A stretch of 35,487 bases of DNA from Candidatus Collierbacteria bacterium GW2011_GWB1_44_6 (GCA_000998025.1 LCJG01000003.1:1-35487); one strand, 5' to 3'; counted from the stretch's first letter, positions 24,201-31,265 are shown. Translations and numbers: made by a program. The notes: generated by a model not told the origin, from the letters alone.

Positions 24201-25691
24201 GGCATCGCACACATTGCCAATTCCGTCTCCGTCATCATCGGCTTGATTTGAGTTGGCATTGTTCATACAGTTGTCACAAGCATCTCCAACACCATCAGCG
24301 TCACGATCCAGCTGATCGGCATTAGCGGTCGAGACACAGTTGTCGCAAGCGTTTCCAATACCGTCTCCGTCAGAATCTTCTTGTCCTGGATTACTACTAT
24401 TGGGACAGTTATCCGTGGTGTCTGGTACTCCATCATTATCCGCATCTGCAGGAGGATTGGAACAGTCAGGATAGTTGACGTTCGAGAGCCCGGGGGTAGC
24501 GCAACTAAAAATAAAATCGGTAGAATTGTTTCCTGAGTCATACCCGTCGGAGTATCGAGACAAACCTCTTCCTGTATAAGCAGCGTCGTCTTCAACAGCT
24601 CCGGTTCCTTCGGTGAAACCGGGAACACTCCCTTCGTAACTGACAAAATCGATGGGGAAATCACCATCGTACAAAACCATGGCATCCGGCGCCCCATTTT
24701 GAATGGTAAAAGAAGATAGATTTAGATCACAGTTTGGAACAGTTGAAGCATCAGAACAGATTACATAATAGTCACCGGCATTTAAATTAACATCAGAGAA
24801 CTCGATAAGTTTATACGTGACAACATCACTGCCGTTGATAAGACGAAGCGCATAGTTGTCTAGATTTATCGAGGTGTCACTCACATTCTTTATTTCTATA
24901 AATTCTGAGTCGTCTGAACTTGGCTGATCGTAGTCGATTTCATTGATGACCAAACTGAGAACAGGAGGGTCTGTAAATGTCACGGTAGCGACTATTTCTT
25001 CGCTCCGATTGACGGCATCAATTCTGTAGGCTGGTCGATAGCGTCCATCGAGCTGGTATGCATATGATAGATTGCCGTTTTCGTCAGCTAACACTTCTGT
25101 TTCAAAAGAAACTAAGGGCATGTTTGAGGAAGTGATGTGCAGCAAATAGGATTCCCCAATGGTAAAGCCAGTGCCTGAAATGTGAACAATTTCGGTAGGA
25201 AAGTAATCGGACTTATCGGTAGAGAGGGCTGGTTTTGGAGCAATTGATTGTTCGAGATCAGAAGCGACCGTAAGCGATTCTGGAAGAGAGGCCGGGGACG
25301 GTTCAGGCTCTGCTGGAGGCGAGTTGTTTAGAACTTCATCTGCTATTGGCTCTGTGGTGGGAGTCGGCTCAGGAGTAATTTCTACAGTTGGCGTTGGTTC
25401 GGGAGTAATTTCTAGTGATGGAGTGAGGATGGCTGTGGGGGTGGGTTCGGGAGAGGGGATGGGTTCGGGTGTTATTTCCGGGGTGGGAGATATTGCTTCT
25501 GTCGGTGTTGGTTCGGGGGTGGGTGAAGGAGTGATTTCAACGGTGGGTGTTGGCGTAATTTCGGTAGCGGCAGAGGGGGTGGAGTCTTCGGCGTAAACAG
25601 GAGTGACTAAAGAAAGTGGGAAGAGTGTTTGTAAAAAAATACTAAAACAAGAAATAAGCGAAATTATTTTCCTAACTTTTTTATGTCTCAT
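21210..25691 (-). CDS. Giant mosaic surface adhesin (~1490 residues)
   Basis: I chose ATG 25691 (MRHKKVRKI). A TTG at 25709 adds six residues and is used for the numbering that follows. In order: signal peptide (to about 40, ending PVYA); Pro/Thr/Glu stalk with repeated EITPEPTPT (43-145); beta-sandwich (160-248); lamin-tail domain (250-410); thrombospondin type-3 calcium repeats (DADNDGVPD and DSDGDGIGNACDNC types, 420-503); a CGDGIDNDCDG metal-binding motif (514-524); P-domain-like segment (590-668); Ig-like repeats (740-925); GLUG repeats (about 970-1150); DUF5011-like domain (about 1190-1275); FnIII (about 1305-1395); Ser/Thr/Pro linker; C-terminal helix (LWLLLFIPLFFGTKYF) and KK. It looks membrane-anchored rather than LPXTG-sorted. 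A near-consensus promoter precedes it. Confidence 0.92.
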   Translation of the reverse strand: MRHKKVRKIISLISCFSIFLQTLFPLSLVTPVYAEDSTPSAATEITPTPTVEITPSPTPEPTPTEAISPTPEITPEPIPSPEPTPTAILTPSLEITPEPTPTVEITPEPTPTTEPIADEVLNNSPPAEPEPSPASLPESLTVASDLEQSIAPKPALSTDKSDYFPTEIVHISGTGFTIGESYLLHITSSNMPLVSFETEVLADENGNLSYAYQLDGRYRPAYRIDAVNRSEEIVATVTFTDPPVLSLVINEIDYDQPSSDDSEFIEIKNVSDTSINLDNYALRLINGSDVVTYKLIEFSDVNLNAGDYYVICSDASTVPNCDLNLSSFTIQNGAPDAMVLYDGDFPIDFVSYEGSVPGFTEGTGAVEDDAAYTGRGLSRYSDGYDSGNNSTDFIFSCATPGLSNVNYPDCSNPPADADNDGVPDTTDNCPNSSNPGQEDSDGDGIGNACDNCVSTANADQLDRDADGVGDACDNCMNNANSNQADDDGDGIGNVCDAYYCTATGAEVCGDGIDNDCDGNPDPVCDTTPPVASFISPTPENNTVTTNNDRIFSAEVSDDTLSCKLYYGVVNTATSQVTWSHSYPEDTSGSWTFTSPTGAIYNFADRYPNAGPGGNSWVSPVIYDMSLIFHGLQLNGDWRLTMSDNVGRDSGSISNINLILNGTNYPWSGYAGIWDYHTTIVDIPVSGSGSGLSVLDMTIYDGDGYKYAQVNYNDIPDGNSTYYVECLDGSANSGISESRNLTIDTTAPSGTVLYSNTNWTTDNVTATLTPSEPVTITNNEGSNFYTFSENGTFTFNLTDAAGNTGSVTANVTNVDRTQPDGEITSPSDQDEIYGTQIFDMTVTDTGSGVSPSNINLIESDGVTENVICNGVDNVGVNNYECNWNTANLVDGTYSFYVRAVDNAGNTYTSDSISLSIINDTRPGSVNNPALITSCQEFQNIMSNPDWYYYLSNNIDCTETRDWNSGRGFLPIGNFSGELDGHNYSVKNVFSNAENTGGIFADNGGTIKNINFRNVDISGNGYLGGLTDYNHGTITKVSITGKVVCSYQQCGGIAGMNSGTISQSWTDLDLTGPNYVGSIVGHSYGGQISNCYALGTISSINYSGGVVGLIQDSTVINSYSVTPMSGSSYIGGLIGWLYQNGSYSRSYWDTETSGYDNMCGSTEYNGTVCDETFGQTDAEMKVQANFEGWDFETIWGIDGINNNGYPYFLWQSFDLTPPEITLLGDAVVNITVGDTYTDAGATAFDNEDGDLTPQIVTDNPVDPNTAGSYYIEYNVTDEAGNAAQHKGRTVNVSEKPADEEEESPGPDTSTPLEPYHPPMPTAPVCTEQKPSSAPLLLSAVSTGQNEVTLTWSKSSNPVTYYLVAYGTKSGEMLYGNPNVGGVDSTTFTVKGLSGGKRYYFQVRAGNNCMPGDYSNELSVFVSGITLSGAASNFIEGVLGATTDATPSGSPDAATPSATPTGEVLSDTSTTDTNRDYLWLLLFIPLFFGTKYFLKK

Positions 25692-25714
25692 TATTTTTTT
25701 GCTTTCCAAAAAGA

Positions 25715-25742
25715 ATTGTATTCCTGGAAACTAATTTGTCAA
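25715..25742 (-). promoter_or_regulatory. Near-consensus sigma-70 promoter of the giant adhesin
   Basis: On the minus strand: TTGACA (25742-25737), 16-nt spacer, TACAAT (25720-25715). The -35 overlaps the end of the preceding gene (stop at 25739). The predicted start site is about 25708, giving a leader of about 17 nt before ATG 25691. It is one of only two perfect -35 boxes I found. Confidence 0.75.
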
Positions 25743-26944
25743 CTATTTTTTTTCTTCTTGTTTGGTTGATATATCTGAAAAATAAAACTAGCAATAATAT
25801 GCGATAAGATAATATATAGTGGCCAGAGCGAATGAGCGCAAAAGAAAAGTCTGTCAACTATAAATGCGATACCTGTGATGGTAAATGTAAGAAAGCCTTT
25901 GTTCCATCTTTTTTTATTTATATTTCCGTGAACAATTATGGGCAAAAGAATGGTGACGATGATAAAAAGAGTTTTCCACCAAAGTTCCTGGCAGTTTGTA
26001 TCACCCATCACTGACGGTGTGGGAGAAGTGATAACTGTTTCGAGTGGGGCTGGTTCCGGTAAAGTGTCGACACCAAGAATCTCACCATCTAAACCAGTCG
26101 GACGACCAGTGACTGTGCCACCCGTGACAAGATGAATGACTTTCCCGGCAGGTCCAGGTGCACAGTCGTTGACACCAAAGACCTCAAATTCGTAACTTTC
26201 ACCGCCGGAAAGATTTCTGACAGTGTAAGTATTTACGTTGCCGATATTGGTACTGCCGTATTTTTCGCCATCACGGAGCCTCGTAAAAATTAAGGCGTAA
26301 TGAGTAACGGGCGAGACGGAGTTCCAGACTAGAGTAACTGTGTTTGCCGTCGTGCCGGTGACTTGCAAATTGGTCAGAGCCGAGGACGTCTGGGCAGTAC
26401 AAACGGGGGCAGAGGATGAGTCGGAACTGCCGGAAACTCCACCGATACTTCTATTTTCGTCAGGACTGCCGCCGGAAAAATTTAACTGAAGATCAAACTT
26501 GGTCGAAGCATTTTGATACTCGTTCCCCGCTTCTGGCCTCATGGTAACGGTGTAGAGATATTCGTCACTGGACAAGGTCCCTAGTGTAGAAAGGCCAATA
26601 GTCCCTGAAGAATAAAAATGATTGAGAGTGTTAAAGAAAATTGTTGAGCTGTCGAGCAATCGAACTATTCTCAGGTCCATGACCGTATCCAAACCTTTGG
26701 TGTTAGAAAAATTTACCGAAATATTGGAGACAGTGAGCGGATCGACACCTTGATTTATAACCCGGATGGATTTTGTGAGACTTTTGCCTGGATACCAGAT
26801 TTCGCTGGTGGGAAATATGGCGGTGGAGGTGGGGCTGGTACAACCAAGAGTGTTACAGGTAATTTCTTTGTCGGCGGCAAGGACTGGAGAAAGACTAAAC
26901 AGGGCGGCTAAAAAGAAGAGGATAATCCCGAAGACTTTTTTCAT
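25739..26944 (-). CDS. Secreted FnIII protein with C-terminal membrane helices
   Basis: 401 residues. Signal peptide (1-23, ending PVLAADKE), then a ~150-residue beta-rich domain (SEIWYPGKSLTKSIRVINQG, LGTLSSDEYLYTVTMRPEAG). Next is a FnIII module (about 180-275) starting APVCTAQTSSALTNLQVTG and ending FEVFGVNDCAPG, then a Thr/Pro linker and about four hydrophobic segments in the last 90 residues, ending in PNKKKKNS. The FnIII module is closely similar to that of the giant adhesin next door, including its flanking cysteine pair. It starts 1 nt after the upstream gene stops, so it is cotranscribed with the fibre genes. Confidence 0.82.
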   Translation of the reverse strand: MKKVFGIILFFLAALFSLSPVLAADKEITCNTLGCTSPTSTAIFPTSEIWYPGKSLTKSIRVINQGVDPLTVSNISVNFSNTKGLDTVMDLRIVRLLDSSTIFFNTLNHFYSSGTIGLSTLGTLSSDEYLYTVTMRPEAGNEYQNASTKFDLQLNFSGGSPDENRSIGGVSGSSDSSSAPVCTAQTSSALTNLQVTGTTANTVTLVWNSVSPVTHYALIFTRLRDGEKYGSTNIGNVNTYTVRNLSGGESYEFEVFGVNDCAPGPAGKVIHLVTGGTVTGRPTGLDGEILGVDTLPEPAPLETVITSPTPSVMGDTNCQELWWKTLFIIVTILLPIIVHGNINKKRWNKGFLTFTITGIAFIVDRLFFCAHSLWPLYIILSHIIASFIFQIYQPNKKKKNS

Positions 26945-26945
26945 A

Positions 26946-28511
26946 TTATTCTAGAGATTTTTCCAAAACTAACTCAAGTCCCTCGGAGTTTGATAAAGTG
27001 ACTGTCAGTTGCAGATTGTGAATGCCTTGATGATAGGTGGGTGTCCCGCCGGTAGTGCGGCTGCCCAGAATCAGATTTTCTTTGATATATTCATCTTGAT
27101 GATCGAGAAGATCGGAGCCGTCTAGGCCCTGATCTGCCCCGTCGGTGCCGTAGACGAGGTCGTAGGAGAGAGCGGTAAACGGCTGGATATTTTTCAAATT
27201 GAAGCCTACAAAGTTACGATTCGAGGTAATCCAGAAATCTAGTATAGGATCCAAAATATTGTTATCACCCGGCGTGGGGATGGGGTCGAACCAAGTAGGT
27301 GAGCCATCGGGGTAGCGGGCGAAGGATTTGTTTTCAATGACGCTGTCGCCTAAGGCTGCTGAATAGATATGGAAGTCCTGAAGTGTACCGACATGGTCAA
27401 AAAGAGAAAGAGTGTCCCCGGCGGCGGTATTTTTTAAACTAAAGCTTGGGTTACCATTTCGATAAACTACGGCAAAGCCATGTGGTGCTATGGACTCGTG
27501 TGTAGTATTTATATTCGTCAGAGTAAGTCCATGTCCCTGCCCGTCTTCCAGATACCAGCCCATGAGATAGACCGTGTCGGTACCATTGTTATATAGCTCT
27601 ATCCACTCTCCCCCAGGACGGAGGGCATTTTCTGGTCCCTTGGGGTTTGGTAAAAATTCGTTGATGACGACACCAGAAAGACCGGAAATCTCATCTCTGA
27701 TACCGTCGGTATGGAATGCTTTGGTGGCAGAAGTTCTCTCGTTGCCACTAGCATCTTTACTTATGACGCGGAATTGGTAATTGGTATCGGGCAGGAGTCC
27801 CTCTATCGTCCGGCTGTGGCTGAGACTATCTGCGGAAGCGTCGTCTGACAGGAATGTCCAAGAGCTACTACCGGCGATCCTCCATTTGAGATTGCTCGTG
27901 GCCAACTCATCTGTATTCCAAGTGATGGTGGCTACCGGCCGGTTGCTTTCACCTGGCGTAGCCAGAAGATGATTGATACCCGAAATGACCGGCGGAGATT
28001 CGTCCCAACTACCGGAAGAGAGTGTAAGGCTAAGAACCTCCACGTCTCTAAGGCCCCAAGCGCCATCGCTTCCGACCTGCCATGCGGAGAAAGTAATGTC
28101 AAATTCGCATGACTTATTCTGAAGTGATGGAGAATGATCGGTAAAGGAAACTTGGACGGGAAAATTTATTGAATTGCCGGATACCAAAAGTGACTGCGCG
28201 GTCGAAAAATCTATACCCAGCGCATTACAAAAGGTAGTGTCGCCACCGGTTTGGCTGATGGCTGCTTGATAATTTTGATCCAAAGAACCAAGGTTACTGA
28301 GAGTGACTGATTGGCTTTCTGAGAAACCCGGGACAAATCCACCGAAATCTAAAAGGGCATCGCTGAGGGACAAATCCACCGAGCCGGAAGAAAATGAATT
28401 GGAGGCAGAAGACTCGATGTCGGAATAACTCGCGTTGGTACTGCCAATGGAAAATACGGCGAGGGCTAGGACAATTTGCCGACGATCTTTTTTATCAGAC
28501 GGTGATACCAT
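26946..28511 (-). CDS. TasA-like secreted protein with FnIII and lamin-tail domains
   Basis: 521 residues. The N-terminus (RRQIVLALAVFSIGSTNASY, then SDIESSASNSFSSGSVDLSL) matches SipW-dependent signal peptides of TasA/camelysin proteins: signal, cleavage near an alanine, then an aromatic-x-D start and SxNxFxxGxxDL. A camelysin-like domain (about 25-170, one cysteine pair), FnIII (about 172-270), lamin-tail domain (about 275-415, VVINEFLPNPKG and GEWIELYNNG) and a C-terminal beta domain follow. It lacks a C-terminal anchor. It overlaps sipW by 46 nt and precedes the FnIII membrane protein by 1 nt. Probably a fibre-associated adhesin. Confidence 0.85.
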   Translation of the reverse strand: MVSPSDKKDRRQIVLALAVFSIGSTNASYSDIESSASNSFSSGSVDLSLSDALLDFGGFVPGFSESQSVTLSNLGSLDQNYQAAISQTGGDTTFCNALGIDFSTAQSLLVSGNSINFPVQVSFTDHSPSLQNKSCEFDITFSAWQVGSDGAWGLRDVEVLSLTLSSGSWDESPPVISGINHLLATPGESNRPVATITWNTDELATSNLKWRIAGSSSWTFLSDDASADSLSHSRTIEGLLPDTNYQFRVISKDASGNERTSATKAFHTDGIRDEISGLSGVVINEFLPNPKGPENALRPGGEWIELYNNGTDTVYLMGWYLEDGQGHGLTLTNINTTHESIAPHGFAVVYRNGNPSFSLKNTAAGDTLSLFDHVGTLQDFHIYSAALGDSVIENKSFARYPDGSPTWFDPIPTPGDNNILDPILDFWITSNRNFVGFNLKNIQPFTALSYDLVYGTDGADQGLDGSDLLDHQDEYIKENLILGSRTTGGTPTYHQGIHNLQLTVTLSNSEGLELVLEKSLE

Positions 28512-29101
28512 TTTTCGATCTTGATTTCTTCTTCGCCGATTTCTACTTCCAGTTTTTCTTTGGGGGTGAGCTTTCTCTTTTTTCGTTCTTGTAACAACTT
28601 AATCGTTTCATTTTTTATCGTCAGTAACTCGCTATAGATAATGATGGTGACCGGGATGATCACGAGGAAGATAAGACCATCACGAGTCTTGCCAAAAGAG
28701 ACAATGTAGCCGACATGCGGGACAGATAGCTGGACTTTGCCGAGGATATCTTTTTGCAGTCTTTGGCCGGAGTCTGCTGATTCGTTTGCGTCACCCTTCG
28801 TCACGATTATCGCACCGCCCGTGGCCTCTTCAATTGATTGAATTCTGTGAGTGACTGGCTCTCTCGGGTTTTCTGTATCTTTGACAGTGACTACGTCGCC
28901 GGGGAGATAGCTTTCTTGTGGCTTGATCAAGACGACCGATCCTACGCCGATGGCCGGCTCCATAGAGCCAGACATGACTGAATAAAGTTTGTAGTTGCCG
29001 GGGAAATCGAAAGTCGAGAAAGTAATGATGGCGGCGACTAGAAGTAGTGCGGTGAAGACGAGGCCATAGAAAAAGTTGCCGAGTTTTTTAAGTTGTTTCA
29101 T
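28466..29101 (-). CDS. sipW: SipW-type (ER/archaeal-type) signal peptidase I
   Basis: About 211 residues from ATG 29101 (MKQLKKLGNFFYG). A longer frame from 29161 would translate the palindromic repeat and has nothing to support it. N-terminal helix (about 9-30), then YSVMSGSMEPAIGVGSVVLI with the nucleophile S46, VTHRIQSIEE with H85 in place of the bacterial Lys, and VTKGDANESADSG with the acidic residues. This Ser-His arrangement defines the SipW/ER class (S26B). A second helix (about 130-150, GLIFLVIIPVTIIIYSELL) and a charged coiled tail follow. SipW matures TasA/camelysin proteins, and such genes lie on both sides. Confidence 0.92.
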   Translation of the reverse strand: MKQLKKLGNFFYGLVFTALLLVAAIITFSTFDFPGNYKLYSVMSGSMEPAIGVGSVVLIKPQESYLPGDVVTVKDTENPREPVTHRIQSIEEATGGAIIVTKGDANESADSGQRLQKDILGKVQLSVPHVGYIVSFGKTRDGLIFLVIIPVTIIIYSELLTIKNETIKLLQERKKRKLTPKEKLEVEIGEEEIKIEKWYHRLIKKIVGKLS

Positions 29102-29133
29102 TGTTTGTTTCTTGTAACTATTTCCAGAGGGGA

Positions 29134-29159
29134 TGGATCCCCGCTTTCGCGAGGATGAC
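29134..29159. repeat. Dispersed 26-bp palindromic repeat, copy 3
   Basis: TGGATCCCCGCTTTCGCGAG followed by GATGAC; stem ATCCCCGC/GCGAGGAT with one mismatch. It lies in the 144-nt gap between tasA and sipW, 32 nt before the sipW ATG. Confidence 0.85.
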
Positions 29160-29188
29160 AAACTCTGGTTTGCTTTTTTAGCTTAGTG

Positions 29189-29216
29189 GGTTGCACAAAT
29201 TTGCATTTATGCAACC
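29189..29216 (-). promoter_or_regulatory. 12-bp hairpin with GCAA tetraloop downstream of tasA
   Basis: In the minus-strand RNA: GGUUGCA, U, AAAU, loop GCAA, AUUU, G, UGCAACC. That is 12 pairs, counting one U-G wobble, closed by a GNRA loop. No U-tract follows, so it is more likely an mRNA-stabilising or processing structure between tasA and sipW than a terminator. Confidence 0.6.
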
Positions 29217-29227
29217 TCTAAACAATC

Positions 29228-29247
29228 AAAATCTACAAATAGATTTT
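29228..29247 (-). terminator. Weak terminator-like hairpin overlapping the tasA stop
   Basis: Perfect 8-bp AT-rich stem AAAATCTA / TAGATTTT with a 4-nt loop, overlapping the TAA at 29246-29248. It is followed by a broken T-rich stretch (TTTTGATTGTTT on the minus strand). It may attenuate transcription into sipW. Confidence 0.4.
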
Positions 29248-29851
29248 ATTGTGCAGTTGTTTGACCTAACTCAAAAGTCATGTCTAACGTGAAGGAATCG
29301 CCTTGTGCTAAATTGTCGCTAGCACCATTATTCCACCAGTTAAATTGGCCAGTAAGGCACTGCTCAGCGCCGGCTGCGAGAGCCTTGTTTGTCTCGTAGT
29401 TTGATGCAATTGATCCAACCTTTCCATCATAAACCGATGTCTCACCTGTTCCAACCCAACCATCACAGTCGTTGTCCCAAAATAGTTTAGATAGACTAAC
29501 CTGATCTTGGAGTTCTCCCACGTCTACTGTAGTATCTCCCGCTTCGTCCTCAGGGTCGTTTATGCCATTTTCACTACTAGTGACGACGATGTTTTGTAAA
29601 TCCAGATATCCAAGAAGACTTCCAACATTTCTGAGTCTCCATGTACCAATATTTTGACTACCCACGTGCATGTTTGTGACAGTGAACTTAATAACGTTTT
29701 CATCTCCACCATCAACATTTAGATCCAAAGATCCAGCAGTGAATTGGTTGCCATTACTCGTTTCATTGTCGAAGTAGTATGCGCGAGTAGCACCGACGGC
29801 TGTGGAGGAAGCGAGAACGATCATTACCAAACTTAATAGAATTCTTTTCAT
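29246..29851 (-). CDS. tasA: TasA/camelysin-like secreted fibre protein
   Basis: 201 residues. MKRILLSLVMIVLASSTAVG then ATRAYYFDNETSNGNQFTAG and SLDLNVDG is the textbook SipW-dependent signal peptide plus mature start of TasA/CalY proteins. The rest is a beta-rich camelysin fold with IGTWRLRNVGSLLGYLDLQN, an acidic insert (NDPEDEAGDTTVDVGELQDQ) and two cysteines (DNDCDG and EQCLTG) that may form a disulfide. In Bacillus, TasA forms biofilm fibres; a similar surface fibre is inferred here. Unlike most genes in the window it has a Shine-Dalgarno site (AAGGTGA, about 9 nt before ATG) and a long leader, suggesting high expression. Confidence 0.88.
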   Translation of the reverse strand: MKRILLSLVMIVLASSTAVGATRAYYFDNETSNGNQFTAGSLDLNVDGGDENVIKFTVTNMHVGSQNIGTWRLRNVGSLLGYLDLQNIVVTSSENGINDPEDEAGDTTVDVGELQDQVSLSKLFWDNDCDGWVGTGETSVYDGKVGSIASNYETNKALAAGAEQCLTGQFNWWNNGASDNLAQGDSFTLDMTFELGQTTAQ

Positions 29852-30064
29852 TTATTTTTTCACCTTCTTTCTGCATATTTAATTTATATTTATCTATTTA
29901 AATCAGCATTGATTGCTAATTTAAAAGATTTGGATATAAAAAAATATGGGAAAGAAGATAAAAATGACCGCAAATACCAGTAGATAGTATTCATAATCTA
30001 CCGAGACTATCCCACTCTATAAGACAGTTGTCAATAGGCAATTGAAGAGATGAGTGTACGAAAA
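29852..30064 (-). promoter_or_regulatory. tasA upstream region: promoter, long leader, hairpin, Shine-Dalgarno site
   Basis: A 213-nt AT-rich gap. On the minus strand: TTGACA (30034-30029), 17-nt spacer, GATAGT (30011-30006), predicted start near 29999. This gives a leader of about 147 nt. Inside the leader, 29897-29925 forms a 12-pair stem (TTTAAATTAGCA / TGCTGATTTAAA, one U-G pair) with a 5-nt loop. AAGGTGA (29861-29867) is the ribosome-binding site. A second promoter nearer the gene cannot be excluded. Confidence 0.6.
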
Positions 30065-30388
30065 CTAACGGGATGGTTTGGTTATGGAAGGTGGAGAAGA
30101 ATATATTGGCTCGATGGGATTTGTTTGGCCGTTTACTTTGACACCCAACGCAAAACCTAGAGCATTGGCGATAGAAACGCCGATGCGGGAGCCGGTGAAC
30201 GAGCCGGGGCCGGCATTTACTTCGATTTCGGTAATGTCCTCTTGTTTGTAATTTTCTTTTTCCAGACAAGATAAAAGAAAGCCAAAAACGTTTTGGTTGC
30301 GGGGAGAATCAACCTTATTAATAAATTCTTTATCGTCCAGACGGATAATTACTTGGGTGTTGTCGGTGGAGTCGAGATAGAGTTTCAT
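30065..30388 (-). CDS. tsaB: Short TsaB-like protein (tRNA t6A synthesis)
   Basis: 107 residues, about half the usual TsaB length. TsaB pairs with TsaD to make the threonylcarbamoyl modification of A37 in tRNA. MKLYLDSTDNTQVIIRLDD and EIEVNAGPGSFTGSRIGVSI, then ANALGFALG are the conserved N-terminal actin-like lobe. The frame then ends in NGQTNPIEPIYSSPP without the second lobe. There is no frameshift continuation I can see, and the tidy ending suggests a native short form rather than decay. A TAAAAT box ends 9 nt before the ATG. tsaE lies nearby at 31828. Confidence 0.82.
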   Translation of the reverse strand: MKLYLDSTDNTQVIIRLDDKEFINKVDSPRNQNVFGFLLSCLEKENYKQEDITEIEVNAGPGSFTGSRIGVSIANALGFALGVKVNGQTNPIEPIYSSPPSITKPSR

Positions 30389-30397
30389 GGTAAGAGT

Positions 30398-30433
30398 ATT
30401 TTAACCCAAGACGCGTCCGTAAATTGGTATACT
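30398..30433. promoter_or_regulatory. Divergent leaderless promoters between tsaB and the Fic-like gene
   Basis: Minus strand: TAAAAT (30403-30398), 9 nt before the tsaB ATG. Plus strand: extended -10 TGGTATACT (30425-30433), 8 nt before ATG 30442. No Shine-Dalgarno site on either side. Confidence 0.5.
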
Positions 30434-30441
30434 TTATCCAA

Positions 30442-31248
30442 ATGATTACATTCGGTGAAGAAAGTGACTCTCAAAAATATGCTTTTGATACTGACGATCT
30501 TCCCTCGCCTAATGATCGTGATTCTGAAAAATCAGCCAGTGCGTATGCGAAGTCTTTTGATATTGCCATGGAGTGCGCCAAACAAGAAAAGTCACTACCA
30601 GAGGTGCTTAAGAAAATCCACGAGGTTGCCATCGGTGAAGTGAACTGGAAGAGAACAATGGCCGAACTTGAAAGTGTGGAGTTTGCAAATGAAACCGACT
30701 ACACCTCGGGTAATTTTCGACCAGAAATGTCGAGCAGGCTTACTATTGCTCATGGCCGGAAAGGAGTCGTTTATGATATTCCGAGAGTTCGAGAAGCGAC
30801 CCAACTTATAAACGAACTTAATACGATGCTGCAAGATCGGATTCAGGTAACACAAAGAGTGAGTGATGAATATTTTGAGTTGGCAGCAGCAGTTTCACTT
30901 TTGACCTACATTTCTCAACCTTTTTTAGGAGGAAACAAAAGAACCGTAAGGCCAGAAATTACATACGTTTTAACCAGAGGAGGTCTAACGGGAAAGTGGC
31001 TTGACGACGATGAAAGTTTTAAACAGACTTTTAAAGACTCATGGGCGAACCTGGTATTAGAGTTTCAAGAAACAATTGATGGAAAAGATGCGGATAAGGT
31101 GGAAGATTATGACGAAATATGGTTGAAGTTCTGGAGCGATAAAGTTAAATCAGGTGAAATTCTTTCAGATCCAAATGTTCATCAATTTGCAAACGCAATA
31201 AGAAACGCTCCGCATTATGACTATGCCCAAAGACAAAAGGTTGCGTGA
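30442..31248 (+). CDS. Fic-domain protein with degenerate active site
   Basis: 268 residues, cytosolic. The N-terminal part is acidic and unrecognised. TSGNFRPEMSSRLTIAHG, DIPRVREATQLINELNTMLQ and SDEYFELAAAVSLLTYIS follow the Fic/Doc fold order. The catalytic loop reads QPFLGGNKRTVR (159-170) where active Fic enzymes have HxFx(D/E)GN(G/K)RxxR. The catalytic His is Gln and the acidic metal ligand is Gly, while P, F, GN, R and the final R remain. Such a protein should not transfer AMP by the usual route and may be a regulator or pseudoenzyme. I chose ATG 30442 over 30424 because the TATACT box lies at 30428-30433. hpt follows 29 nt downstream with its own -10. Confidence 0.75.
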   Translation: MITFGEESDSQKYAFDTDDLPSPNDRDSEKSASAYAKSFDIAMECAKQEKSLPEVLKKIHEVAIGEVNWKRTMAELESVEFANETDYTSGNFRPEMSSRLTIAHGRKGVVYDIPRVREATQLINELNTMLQDRIQVTQRVSDEYFELAAAVSLLTYISQPFLGGNKRTVRPEITYVLTRGGLTGKWLDDDESFKQTFKDSWANLVLEFQETIDGKDADKVEDYDEIWLKFWSDKVKSGEILSDPNVHQFANAIRNAPHYDYAQRQKVA

Positions 31249-31265
31249 TTCGTGTGGTCTCAGTG

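Noticed and set aside
25320..25570. Repetitive stretch resembling a CRISPR or satellite array
   Set aside because: It encodes the Pro/Thr/Glu stalk of the adhesin (EITPEPTPT-type units). Spacing is irregular and the frame stays open, so it is a protein repeat.
29102..29161. Extended sipW start translating repeat copy 3
   Set aside because: The added 20 residues (MSSSRKRGSIPSG...) are repeat-derived and polar, and a normal SipW N-terminus begins at ATG 29101. Unlike copies 2 and 4, copy 3 is not needed for an open frame.
30065..30388. tsaB as a truncated pseudogene
   Set aside because: No continuation of the second lobe appears in any frame downstream, where the tasA regulatory region begins. 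The conserved lobe is intact, so a native short form is more likely.
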